A DNA stretch of 30,216 nucleotides. It comes from a virus. Both the position numbers and the translations under genes were made by a program. Where the stretch lies: positions 1-30,216 of the IMG/VR virus record IMGVR_UViG_3300043803_000595; one strand, 5' to 3'. Within the stretch, counting starts at the first letter, position 1. Each line of letters opens with the position of its first letter. Of the stretch, positions 22,630 to 28,901 are shown in pieces. The notes below the pieces were generated by a model. That model was not told where the DNA came from, did not search any database, and worked only from the letters and a program-made list of their open reading frames with translations.

Positions 22630-23223
22630 TCACCAGGATGGGCGACGGAAGCCCCTGCGGGCTCCCAGACGCTCTGAGGACGAGGAGTCGAGGATGTTCA
22701 CATCGAGGCGTCGGCACTCTTCCTGCCGGGCCTTGGCACGGGACATGGCAGCCATCTGCTCAAGGTCAGGACGGTTCTCCTGAACATTGTTCATCTGGTA
22801 GACCACCGCAGCCATGTCGGTTGCCCACTCCTGATCCGCGTCGGGGATGTCCTCGAACGGGAGAAGCCGGACCACCTTGAGGTACACATCCTCGGTGAAC
22901 ACATCCGTGTCGTTGTTCATGTCGTACAGGTACGGGGAAGAGCCGCCACGGACGCCATATCGGCATTCGTAGTTGGTGTATGCCCCGTCAGCCGAGAGCG
23001 TATTGCTCGGAAGGCTGATCCGACCGTTCGAGTCGGGACTGTACTTCTTGGTCGTCGTGTTGTAGCTCAGGCCCTGCGTCTGGATTCGACGCACGGCTGA
23101 GTCCAGTTCACGCTCGGCAAGCAGGGCCGCTGAGGTGTCGGTCCCGCCGAGGGTCGATACGGGAGATTTCCCGCTTGCCTGAAGGATTCGGTTGACGGCG
23201 GAGATCTTGGTCAGCAGTCCCAT
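22630..23223 (-). CDS. Tail tubular protein A (adaptor), T7 gp11-like
   Basis: At 197 residues it equals T7 gp11 (196). The start MGLLTKISAVNRILQASGKS and the central AERELDSAVRRIQTQGLSYN are typical of the family, as is the late motif with helical MAAVVYQMNNVQE. It forms the ring between portal and nozzle. It is the first gene after the intrinsic terminator and has only a weak ribosome site (GGACAA), so its level may be set well below that of the capsid. Confidence 0.95.
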   Translation of the reverse strand: MGLLTKISAVNRILQASGKSPVSTLGGTDTSAALLAERELDSAVRRIQTQGLSYNTTTKKYSPDSNGRISLPSNTLSADGAYTNYECRYGVRGGSSPYLYDMNNDTDVFTEDVYLKVVRLLPFEDIPDADQEWATDMAAVVYQMNNVQENRPDLEQMAAMSRAKARQEECRRLDVNILDSSSSERLGARRGFRRPSW

Positions 23224-23244
23224 GTGGTTGTCCGTTGTGTTGCG

Positions 23245-23279
23245 AAAAACTCCCGGCAGCCAACGAGGGCCACCGGGAG
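23245..23279 (-). terminator. Intrinsic terminator after the capsid genes (T7 T-phi position)
   Basis: On the minus strand CTCCCGG (23279-23273) pairs with CCGGGAG (23256-23250), extended inward by five more pairs including two wobbles, with a six-base loop. A run of TTTTT follows at 23249-23245. It lies between the small head protein and the tail tubular A gene, as T7 T-phi lies after gene 10. Read-through would supply the tail genes at lower level. Confidence 0.85.
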
Positions 23280-23306
23280 CGGGAGACGAGAGTTCGTCAG
23301 TTTGTG

Positions 23307-23696
23307 TCAGTCGATCCGCTTGAGATGAACGGTGGTGCCGACAAGGGTGCCGGAGCCGGTTCGGATCTCAAGGACGCCGGAGTTGTTGTGCAGACTGATC
23401 TGGGTCGAGCCAGGAGAAGCACCGACAACGATGTTGGTCGAGCCGCCAATCTTCACGATGGCTGCACTCGCACCGGGGTGGTAGAGAAGACCAGCCTCGG
23501 CGACGCCGTTCACGACAAGAGCGTAGAGAGCGGGTTCCGCGTCAAGCGGGGTGTTCTCCAGAGCATAGGTCGTCGAAGCGGCAAGCCCGGAGTAGGTGGA
23601 CCAAGGCTTGTTGGAGTTGATGAGGGCATTACGCGGGAGCGTGACGCCCGAGAGCGGGTTCAGTGAACCGTCAACGGTGGTGGTCGGAATGGGCAT
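23307..23696 (-). CDS. Small head-associated protein (candidate decoration protein, 129 aa)
   Basis: It follows the major capsid gene by 15 bases with AGGAG before its ATG, and is followed by the terminator, so it should be made in amounts like the capsid protein. The sequence starts MPIPTTTVDGSLNPLSGVTL and is nearly all beta and Thr/Gly/Ser-rich (STNIVVGASPGSTQISL; GSGTLVGTTVHLKRID). These features fit a head decoration protein or head fibre. No family is recognised, so this is an inference from position and composition. Confidence 0.75.
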   Translation of the reverse strand: MPIPTTTVDGSLNPLSGVTLPRNALINSNKPWSTYSGLAASTTYALENTPLDAEPALYALVVNGVAEAGLLYHPGASAAIVKIGGSTNIVVGASPGSTQISLHNNSGVLEIRTGSGTLVGTTVHLKRID

Positions 23697-23711
23697 TGGT
23701 TCTCCTAGTTG

Positions 23712-24794
23712 TTAGCTGCCGTTGCCCTTGAGAACCACGGCACAGTACGGACGGAGCGTGCCGCCGCCGTGCATGGCCTTCGACACCATGAGCCAACGCT
23801 GCATGGCGACCGAGTACTCCATCTCAGACTGCGGACCCATGTGGTTGACCCACACTGCGGCCTCGCTCTGGAAGCAGATGGCACGGACATTGGCGTTGCC
23901 GGACATACGCCACCGGGACGGGCCGGTGGTGACATTCTGGTTGAACGGCGAGTTCTGGCTGAGGAAGATCTTGACGCCGTTGTAGTCCAGTTCCCCGGTG
24001 TAGCCGACACCGGCAGTGCTCGGAGGAGCACCGAATGGACTCATGTTCTGGATGCCGCCGAACGATGCGTTGGTGGCGGCAAGCGGAACCGGAGGGATGC
24101 CCAGCTTTCGGGCGGCAAGGAAGAGGTACTGGTCAACGACGCAGAACCGATTCTCCTTGGGGACATCGAGGGCGTCCCAAGCGGCCTGAACAGAGTCGAT
24201 GCCGCTGATGAGGGTTTCACCTGCGGTGGCGATGTTGGCCGAGGAGATGCCGCTGTAGTGCAGCACATCGAGGCTGTTGTTGGTCCAGACGCCGCCGCTG
24301 ATGCTGAGGTTCGAGTCGGTGATGGCACCGGGGAACGCATCGTCGGTGTCGTTGGCGGTGACGGCCGCGTTGTACAGGAGGGTGTACGCACGCTTGTCGG
24401 CCTGCTTGGCAAGCTCGTGGCCCTGGGCACGGGTCACGGGGCCTCGGACATCGTACGATGCGAGCATGAGGTCGATCGAGTCGAAGGCGTGGCTCGTGAT
24501 GAGCGGACGGGTATCGAGCCCGAACTCCTCGTAGCCAGTCTCGAACTCCTGACCGAGGATCTCGGCCCCGGCCTCGTGGATCTCGCTACCGGCCTTCCAG
24601 GTCTTCGGCACGCGGGCCGTGATGGAGCCTGGGGCGATGAAGCCCTGACGGAGCTTCGGTGCGAGGGTGATCGCAGTCTCAAACGCCTGGAGGGTTTCGC
24701 CCTGCCAAGCGGTGAGGAACATTTCGTTGGCGTCGCGAGAGGCCGCAGCCGTCGCGAAGTTCGTCATCGGACGAACGAGAATCGAAGAAGACAT
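23712..24794 (-). CDS. Major capsid protein (T7 gp10-like)
   Basis: 360 residues, HK97-fold length, in the gene 10 slot. ATG at 24794 (MSSSILVRPMTNFATAAASR) follows AAGGA by 11 bases; an in-frame TTG at 24818 has no clear ribosome site. Family-like stretches are NEMFLTAWQGETLQAFE, the E-loop-like GSITARVPKTWKAGSEIHEA and ELAKQADKRAYTLLYNAA, a characteristic long helix of podovirus capsids. No gp10B-type frameshift site was evident near the stop. The gene has a structured leader of about 150 bases. Confidence 0.9.
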   Translation of the reverse strand: MSSSILVRPMTNFATAAASRDANEMFLTAWQGETLQAFETAITLAPKLRQGFIAPGSITARVPKTWKAGSEIHEAGAEILGQEFETGYEEFGLDTRPLITSHAFDSIDLMLASYDVRGPVTRAQGHELAKQADKRAYTLLYNAAVTANDTDDAFPGAITDSNLSISGGVWTNNSLDVLHYSGISSANIATAGETLISGIDSVQAAWDALDVPKENRFCVVDQYLFLAARKLGIPPVPLAATNASFGGIQNMSPFGAPPSTAGVGYTGELDYNGVKIFLSQNSPFNQNVTTGPSRWRMSGNANVRAICFQSEAAVWVNHMGPQSEMEYSVAMQRWLMVSKAMHGGGTLRPYCAVVLKGNGS

Positions 24795-24818
24795 TGGTCG
24801 GATGGTCCTTGTGGACAA

Positions 24819-24867
24819 GTCCGACGGTCAACCTACCGAGAGTGTCGCTACTTGGTGTCCGACGGTC
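24819..24867. repeat. 11-bp direct repeat in the capsid leader
   Basis: GTCCGACGGTC occurs at 24819-24829 and again at 24857-24867, 38 bases apart, just upstream of the capsid start. The related GTCGGACC occurs nearby at 24903. Repeated sites in front of the most expressed gene could be phage promoter elements or regulator sites. Confidence 0.5.
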
Positions 24868-24912
24868 GCTCGTCGGGCTTTCGCGGTCTACGGCCCGAAG
24901 TTGTCGGACCAA
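24852..24912 (-). other. Nested hairpin in the capsid leader
   Basis: On the minus strand TTGGTCCGAC (24912-24903) pairs with GTCGGACACCAA (24863-24852), with a two-base bulge. Inside, TCGGGC (24898-24893) pairs with GCCCGA (24878-24873). The element lies between the tRNA and the capsid start. No T-run follows. It could be an RNase III-type processing site or a 5' stabiliser of capsid mRNA, which T7 achieves with similar hairpins. Confidence 0.55.
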
Positions 24913-24945
24913 TGGTGAAGCCTCCCCCACAGCGGGGAAGGTGAA

Positions 24946-25018
24946 GGGGTGAAGGAGGAATCGAACCTCCGTCCTCCGGGCTATCAGTCCGGCGCTCTCC
25001 CACTGAGCGTATTCACCC
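24946..25018 (-). tRNA. tRNA-Ile (anticodon GAT)
   Basis: A full 73-nt cloverleaf without encoded CCA. The acceptor GGGTGAA pairs perfectly with TTCACCC. The D arm is GCTC-AGTGGGA-GAGC. The anticodon arm is CCGGA-CTGATAG-CCCGG with anticodon GAT. The variable loop is AGGAC and the T arm is GGAGG-TTCGATT-CCTCC. The innermost anticodon pair (31-39) is an A-C mismatch, and three bases instead of two separate the acceptor and D stems unless C-G extends the D stem. It reads in the direction of the late genes and probably needs transcript processing. It would decode ATC codons. Confidence 0.85.
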
Positions 25019-25027
25019 ACCTGTGAT

Positions 25028-25113
25028 TGCCTATGGGGGACTGGACCCCCGTTCCGGCTGAGCCGGGTGTTTTCCAAAAGCCCGAATATGTCGGTGCCGC
25101 ACACCAATAGGCA
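25028..25113 (-). ncRNA. 86-nt folded RNA element with a tRNA-like closing stem
   Basis: TGCCTAT (25113-25107) pairs perfectly with ATAGGCA (25034-25028), enclosing three arms: GGTGT with ACACC around a CCGA/TCGG hairpin, CGGC-TCA-GCCG, and GGGGG-TCCAGT-CCCCC. Length and layout resemble a class II tRNA, but no acceptable anticodon stem-loop or T-loop sequence can be drawn. It ends ten bases before the tRNA-Ile. It may be a decayed tRNA-Leu/Ser, a tRNA-like structure or an unrelated structured RNA. Confidence 0.5.
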
Positions 25114-25154
25114 TTGACCGGGCACGCTTGGTGTCGTGCTCTCGGTTCACTTGG

Positions 25155-25259
25155 TCAGTTGATCTTGTTCTGGAGGAACTTCATCGGCCAGAGATGGCCG
25201 CAGATGTACCCGCAAAGGGCACCGGTGAGTCCGACCAGACAGAATGCGATGAAACCCAT
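25155..25259 (-). CDS. 34-residue single-pass membrane peptide
   Basis: ATG at 25259 lies just after the stop of the lipoprotein gene, and AAGGAG precedes it by about 10 bases. The peptide is MGFIAFCLVGLTGALCGYIC then GHLWPMKFLQNKIN: one hydrophobic, Gly/Cys-rich helix and a short basic tail. It may assist the upstream lipoprotein in lysis (a minimal holin or spanin partner) or modify the membrane. No family is recognised. Confidence 0.65.
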   Translation of the reverse strand: MGFIAFCLVGLTGALCGYICGHLWPMKFLQNKIN

Positions 25260-25263
25260 GATC

Positions 25264-25815
25264 TCAATTCTCCTTCTTGAACAGTTCGTTGGTCACGGGA
25301 TCGAGCCGCATCACGGAGACAAGCTCCTTGGGATCGGCCTTGCCGTGAATGACATCGGCTGCCGGCTTGGCCTCAGACCGCTTCCGGTCAGAGGCAAACA
25401 TGGCACCGACACGGGCAAAGAGCGGACGCAGCAGGTTCCCGAGTCCCCAGTACCAACTGAGGACGGCGGCTCCGATGACGACGGCAGCGATGGACACCCA
25501 CTCCAGCAGGTTGACCCACTGGTTCTTGGCGTCCTCGACATTGCCGACGGAAACGGCCACCGACTTCGCATCGGACTCGATCGAGTTGGCGGCTGAGTTG
25601 ATGGCCGAGGCTGAACGCACGATCTCAGACGGGTCCGGCATCGGCTTCTGAGCCTCGGAGATGATGTCCTTGCTGTGGTTTTTGATGACCTCGGCCTGCT
25701 TGGTGATCTCGGTGGCTGCCCGACTGATGTTCGCCGTGTGGGAACACGAGGCCGGGGCACAGCCCACGAGAAGCAGACAGGTGAGGATTACCGTGACGGA
25801 TTGTTTGTGAGCCAT
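25264..25815 (-). CDS. Lipoprotein with internal membrane helix, candidate unimolecular spanin
   Basis: The N-terminus MAHKQSVTVILTCLLLVGCA is a signal with lipobox LVGC, so Cys19 would be lipidated. A helical, Ala/Ser-rich periplasmic region follows (SRAATEITKQAEVIKNHSKD). A membrane helix lies at about 103-128 (WVSIAAVVIGAAVLSWYW), with a 55-residue basic cytoplasmic tail. Outer-membrane lipid plus inner-membrane helix is the layout of unimolecular spanins, which fuse the two membranes at lysis, although those usually end soon after the helix. It overlaps the scaffold gene by 28 bases, an odd place for a lysis gene. Role inferred only. Confidence 0.75.
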   Translation of the reverse strand: MAHKQSVTVILTCLLLVGCAPASCSHTANISRAATEITKQAEVIKNHSKDIISEAQKPMPDPSEIVRSASAINSAANSIESDAKSVAVSVGNVEDAKNQWVNLLEWVSIAAVVIGAAVLSWYWGLGNLLRPLFARVGAMFASDRKRSEAKPAADVIHGKADPKELVSVMRLDPVTNELFKKEN

Positions 25816-26603
25816 AGACGCTCAGTAACCTCCTGCCGGTACTCGGGACTCATCTGATACCGGGGATCGGAGAAGGCAGCAAGCTGCTCCTGCTTCGATC
25901 CGAACGGCTTGAGTCCCGGCTTGCCGTAGACCGGGGCACCGGCTGGCGTCGGCTTCGGCTCGTTCTTGGTCACGCGATCTGCTTCCCACCGACTCTTCAG
26001 GCCGAGCAGCGTGGTCTTCCACGCGGGGGACTGGAGTGCCATGTGGGTAGTCTGACGCTCCTCAGGAGACAGGGTCGATGCCGCCCATGACTGGATGGCC
26101 GCAAGGTTCTCGTCACCGCCGCAAAGCTGGGCCGCTTCGGTGAGGATCTGCTTCCGCTGGGCCTGATACCCGCTGAGTGTGGCGTTTATGATGGTGTCGG
26201 GAATGCCCTGTGCGACCAGCATCTTACGCAGGTCGTCAGGGAGTTCCCCGGTTCGGCTGACGGCAGTCTCGACCTTCTTCCAAAGGTCAGGACCGTCCGA
26301 CTTCGGCGGATCGGGAAGGCCGAGAGGAGTCTCTCCCTTCACCTCCGGAGAGGGTTCGGGAGCCTTGGCCTGCTGACTCTCCAGTTGCTTCCGGAGATCG
26401 GCGGCCTCCTGTGCCTTCTGGGTGAAGCCTCGGTACAGTTCGGCGTAGCCCTGCACCGCCGCCTTGATCGACTCCTCGGGATCTGCCCGACGGTACTTGT
26501 CGGGGATCTGGTTGGGGTCGGCCCGGATCTTGGCCTCGAAGGTCTGGATCAGTTGATCGACCGGACTGGTTTCTTGGGTTGTCTTGTTGCTCTCGTCGCT
26601 CAT
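25788..26603 (-). CDS. Capsid scaffolding protein (T7 gp9-like)
   Basis: A 271-residue, acidic, helical protein between portal and capsid, the gene 9 slot. It starts MSDESNKTTQETSPVDQLIQ, contains a charged coiled-coil (YRGFTQKAQEAADLRKQLES) and a Pro-rich linker (KAPEPSPEVKGETPLGLPDP), and has a C-terminal region with YGKPGLKPFGSKQEQLAAFS that would bind the capsid shell. Scaffold proteins direct prohead assembly and then exit. The ribosome site is weak, so coupling to the portal gene four bases upstream is likely. Confidence 0.85.
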   Translation of the reverse strand: MSDESNKTTQETSPVDQLIQTFEAKIRADPNQIPDKYRRADPEESIKAAVQGYAELYRGFTQKAQEAADLRKQLESQQAKAPEPSPEVKGETPLGLPDPPKSDGPDLWKKVETAVSRTGELPDDLRKMLVAQGIPDTIINATLSGYQAQRKQILTEAAQLCGGDENLAAIQSWAASTLSPEERQTTHMALQSPAWKTTLLGLKSRWEADRVTKNEPKPTPAGAPVYGKPGLKPFGSKQEQLAAFSDPRYQMSPEYRQEVTERLWLTNNPSR

Positions 26604-26606
26604 GGA

Positions 26607-28100
26607 TCATTGTCTCGCTGCGTTCTCAGCCATTCGTCCGGCAGAGGCAATCCCCTGCTGGGCGACCTGCATACGCATGGCCTGTTCGGCCTCTGCCTTC
26701 TTGTCTTCTTCCGTCTTGACGATGCCGACGGTGTCCCACCGCTTCGCCGTGACGAACCGATTGAGCCACCCGTCCCACTTGACCTCGCCCTGAACGGGCG
26801 GAAGCTGGGCGACGAGCGTGGCGAACTCTGCGAGTTCACCCTCTTCGATCTCCTGCTTCAGGATGGTCAGGCCGGTTCGGACCTGAAGCTGAAGTAGCTT
26901 GCCAGGCTCGATGTTCTTCAGGACATCCTTGGGGATCTCCTTGCGGTCCACCATGAGGGCAATCGTCCGGCGGATGATCGGGATCTGGACCTCGTCGGCC
27001 TTGTTGCTGAAGTTGGGACCGAGAGTGCCCGCCATCTGGCGAAGCATGGCGGTCCATTCAGTAGCCGTGACTCGATCGCCGTTACGCTGGATCGAGCCCG
27101 GATCGAGGAATGTCTTGCCGATGTCCCGACGGTACAGGCCGAGGGCCTGCTGAATCGTCTGCATCTGGGCCGGGGCCGCAGCCTGGATCGGGAAGATCTC
27201 GCCCTGACGGGCTCCGATGAACTGACCGTTCTCGGTCTGCTCGATGTCCCGGATCTCGGTGATGCCTCCTGGATCGACGCCCATCAGCAGCTTCGACGCG
27301 ATGACCGAGCATTCCTTGAGGGACTTGCCGAGGACTTCCGCCATGCGGATATCGCCCTCGTTCTCCTCGACGAATGACCGGCAGTAGTGCTGCTTCGGTA
27401 TGCGACGCCATCCGTTGACGACGAACGGCTGGTACTCGTACTCGCCGCTGTCTACGGTTGCGTCACGGAACTCCTTGGTGGCGTACCACACCCCGTCCCT
27501 GAGGACACATTCGGTGTAGCACGCCTCCTCGATCCCGCTGCCCTGACCCTTCGGGATCGAGCCCCATTCGTCGGGCAGTGCGTCAGGGTCCAGCCATTCC
27601 CGGAGGATGACATGGACGACCTTGCCGTTGGGCAGGCGTCGAACCACGAAGTCCTCAAGGGAGTGGTTTGAGAAGGTGAAGTCGTCGTGATACCAGATGA
27701 GGTCCTGACCGCCCACGAGCATCATCTCGTTGGAGTCGGTGAAGATCGTCCGGAGGTTGGTGTTGTAGAGCCGATCCGACACCAGCCGACACAGGCGATT
27801 GAGAACCTGCTGGTCAGCCGAGGTGTCGGTTCCCGGAGGAACCTTGGTCTGGTCCACCGTGATCTCGAACAGGCTCCGGGCGTTCGGGGGGAACACCGCA
27901 TCCGTGATCTTCGCCGCAAGGGACGAGACTCCACGGGCACTGGTCGAGTCGTAGGTGAGCGGGATCTCGGTGGTGTCATTGACGCCCTCCTCCGGAAACA
28001 GGGAGGGGATCGTCAGCGAGGCACACCGACGGGCGATGTCGATTCGGTTCTCGCGGATACCGGCTAGTCGGTCATACCGGGTTCGGATGAGTTCAGACAT
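26607..28100 (-). CDS. Portal (head-tail connector) protein, T7 gp8-like
   Basis: 497 residues, against 536 in T7. Recognisable family segments are RTRYDRLAGIRENRIDIARR and the early TYDSTSARGVSSLAAKITDA followed by FPPNARSLFEI. A middle block with GARQGEIFPIQ and QALGLYRRDIGKTFL, and TEWTAMLRQMAGTLGP, are also typical. It forms the dodecameric ring through which DNA is packaged and ejected. The start overlaps the preceding small gene by 8 bases. Confidence 0.95.
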   Translation of the reverse strand: MSELIRTRYDRLAGIRENRIDIARRCASLTIPSLFPEEGVNDTTEIPLTYDSTSARGVSSLAAKITDAVFPPNARSLFEITVDQTKVPPGTDTSADQQVLNRLCRLVSDRLYNTNLRTIFTDSNEMMLVGGQDLIWYHDDFTFSNHSLEDFVVRRLPNGKVVHVILREWLDPDALPDEWGSIPKGQGSGIEEACYTECVLRDGVWYATKEFRDATVDSGEYEYQPFVVNGWRRIPKQHYCRSFVEENEGDIRMAEVLGKSLKECSVIASKLLMGVDPGGITEIRDIEQTENGQFIGARQGEIFPIQAAAPAQMQTIQQALGLYRRDIGKTFLDPGSIQRNGDRVTATEWTAMLRQMAGTLGPNFSNKADEVQIPIIRRTIALMVDRKEIPKDVLKNIEPGKLLQLQVRTGLTILKQEIEEGELAEFATLVAQLPPVQGEVKWDGWLNRFVTAKRWDTVGIVKTEEDKKAEAEQAMRMQVAQQGIASAGRMAENAARQ

Positions 28101-28290
28101 CGCTCACCCCCGGAATGTACAGGCCCGTGACCACGCTACGAACCGAGGCCCGGCTCCGGCGGTTCCCCGCCAGGCTGTCCGCTGCTGACCTTGCGGCCTT
28201 TTCGCGGTCCTTTTCGGCCTCGTCCGCTATCTGCTCCGGCGTCTTCACCGGGGCCGGTGCTGGAGAGTCCGGGGTGTCGAATATTCCCAT
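28093..28290 (-). CDS. Small Pro-rich pre-portal protein (65 aa)
   Basis: ATG at 28290 has GAGG five bases upstream. The start MGIFDTPDSPAPAPVKTPEQ is followed by an acidic/basic helix (IADEAEKDREKAARSAADSL) and a hydrophobic tail. Short proteins with M-G-x-F and a Pro-rich stretch directly before the portal gene are common in T7-like phages and may be minor virion or assembly proteins. Its first 155 bases also lie inside the upstream gene in another frame. Confidence 0.7.
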   Translation of the reverse strand: MGIFDTPDSPAPAPVKTPEQIADEAEKDREKAARSAADSLAGNRRSRASVRSVVTGLYIPGVSDV

Positions 28291-28477
28291 GAATGCCTCG
28301 TTGCTTCTGGTAGCGGATCAGGGCTGCGTCATAGACGGCCCTCGCTCCGGCTGCGTACTTGAGTTGGTCTAGCGTCGTGGCCCTGTAGACCATCGAAGCC
28401 GTGATCGGTGGACAGAGGCGGTCAAGCCACTGGAGGGTTTCCAGCGTGATGATCGGCTCCGGTGCGGAGTTCTTCAT
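28136..28477 (-). CDS. Small pre-portal protein with out-of-frame overlap (113 aa)
   Basis: The first 65 residues look like a folded domain (ETLQWLDRLCPPITASMVY; TTLDQLKYAAGARAVYDA). The last 48 are low-complexity Gly/Pro/Arg and lie over the next gene in a different frame, as expected of a read-through tail. The LQWLDRLCPPIT pattern recalls small proteins found before the portal in T7-like phages. Its start overlaps the candidate papain-like gene by 56 bases. The function is unknown. Confidence 0.65.
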   Translation of the reverse strand: MKNSAPEPIITLETLQWLDRLCPPITASMVYRATTLDQLKYAAGARAVYDAALIRYQKQRGIHGNIRHPGLSSTGPGEDAGADSGRGRKGPRKGRKVSSGQPGGEPPEPGLGS

Positions 28478-28901
28478 ACATCTCGTCCGGTGTTCGTGAT
28501 TGGGTGATGATCCCGATGTGCGACAGGGCCAGCGAGGCCAGCCTGACGCAGTTCATCGGGCACGGCCCGCCAAGGAACCACCAGCGGAGGTGAGGCCACA
28601 CAGCGTTGCTGCATGTCCACCCGTCCGTCAGAGTCAGCAGGGCGGACACATCGACAAACCGGCGGCCAAGGTCAACGACCCTGACCGCCGGATGGATTCT
28701 GTTTGCCGTTGCCGTAGGTATCCAGACCGATCCCCTGACCCTTGGGGCCAGCGACCAGTCCTCAACCTCGACATGCACATGGGTCAGGCGTGACCTGCCG
28801 ATCCAGCGAGTCAGGCACAGAGGCCATCTCATTGAATCGGAAAAGGTTATACGGACCCTGACAGGACTCGTTAGGGGGCCTGAAGCGGCGTGAAATCCCA
28901 C
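28422..28901 (-). CDS. Candidate circularly permuted papain-like (NlpC/P60-type) protein, 159 aa
   Basis: The start is taken as GTG at 28901 because AAGGAGGTGATC, a perfect match to the 16S rRNA end, lies seven bases before it; a later ATG at MRWPLC would remove a plausible strand. It reads VRVRITFSDSMRWPLCLTRW and then SRLTHVHVEVEDW, with His before Cys: MNCVRLASLALS comes late. An early H and a late C-x-x-x-x-x-L helix is the order of permuted NlpC/P60 and YiiX-like enzymes. It may cleave peptidoglycan or act on lipids, or be a non-catalytic relative. No other cell-wall hydrolase was found in the window. Confidence 0.6.
   Translation of the reverse strand: MGFHAASGPLTSPVRVRITFSDSMRWPLCLTRWIGRSRLTHVHVEVEDWSLAPRVRGSVWIPTATANRIHPAVRVVDLGRRFVDVSALLTLTDGWTCSNAVWPHLRWWFLGGPCPMNCVRLASLALSHIGIITQSRTPDEMYEELRTGADHHAGNPPVA

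Noticed and set aside
23697-23760. gp10A/gp10B-type frameshift at the capsid stop
   Set aside because: No clear slippery heptamer or downstream structure was seen, and the next gene has its own strong ribosome site.
24795-24818. TTG start giving eight extra capsid residues
   Set aside because: No good ribosome site precedes it, whereas the ATG at 24794 has AAGGA upstream.
23709-24944. 411-codon plus-strand open frame opposite the capsid gene
   Set aside because: It covers the recognisable capsid gene and part of the leader, has no protein family features, and is on the wrong strand for the whole window.
24946-25018. tRNA as a prophage attachment site
   Set aside because: No integrase or repeated tRNA end is present and the gene content is that of a lytic T7-like phage.
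25028-25113. Second functional tRNA
   Set aside because: The end stem fits, but no 5-bp anticodon stem with a 7-base loop can be drawn and the T-loop lacks TTCRA.
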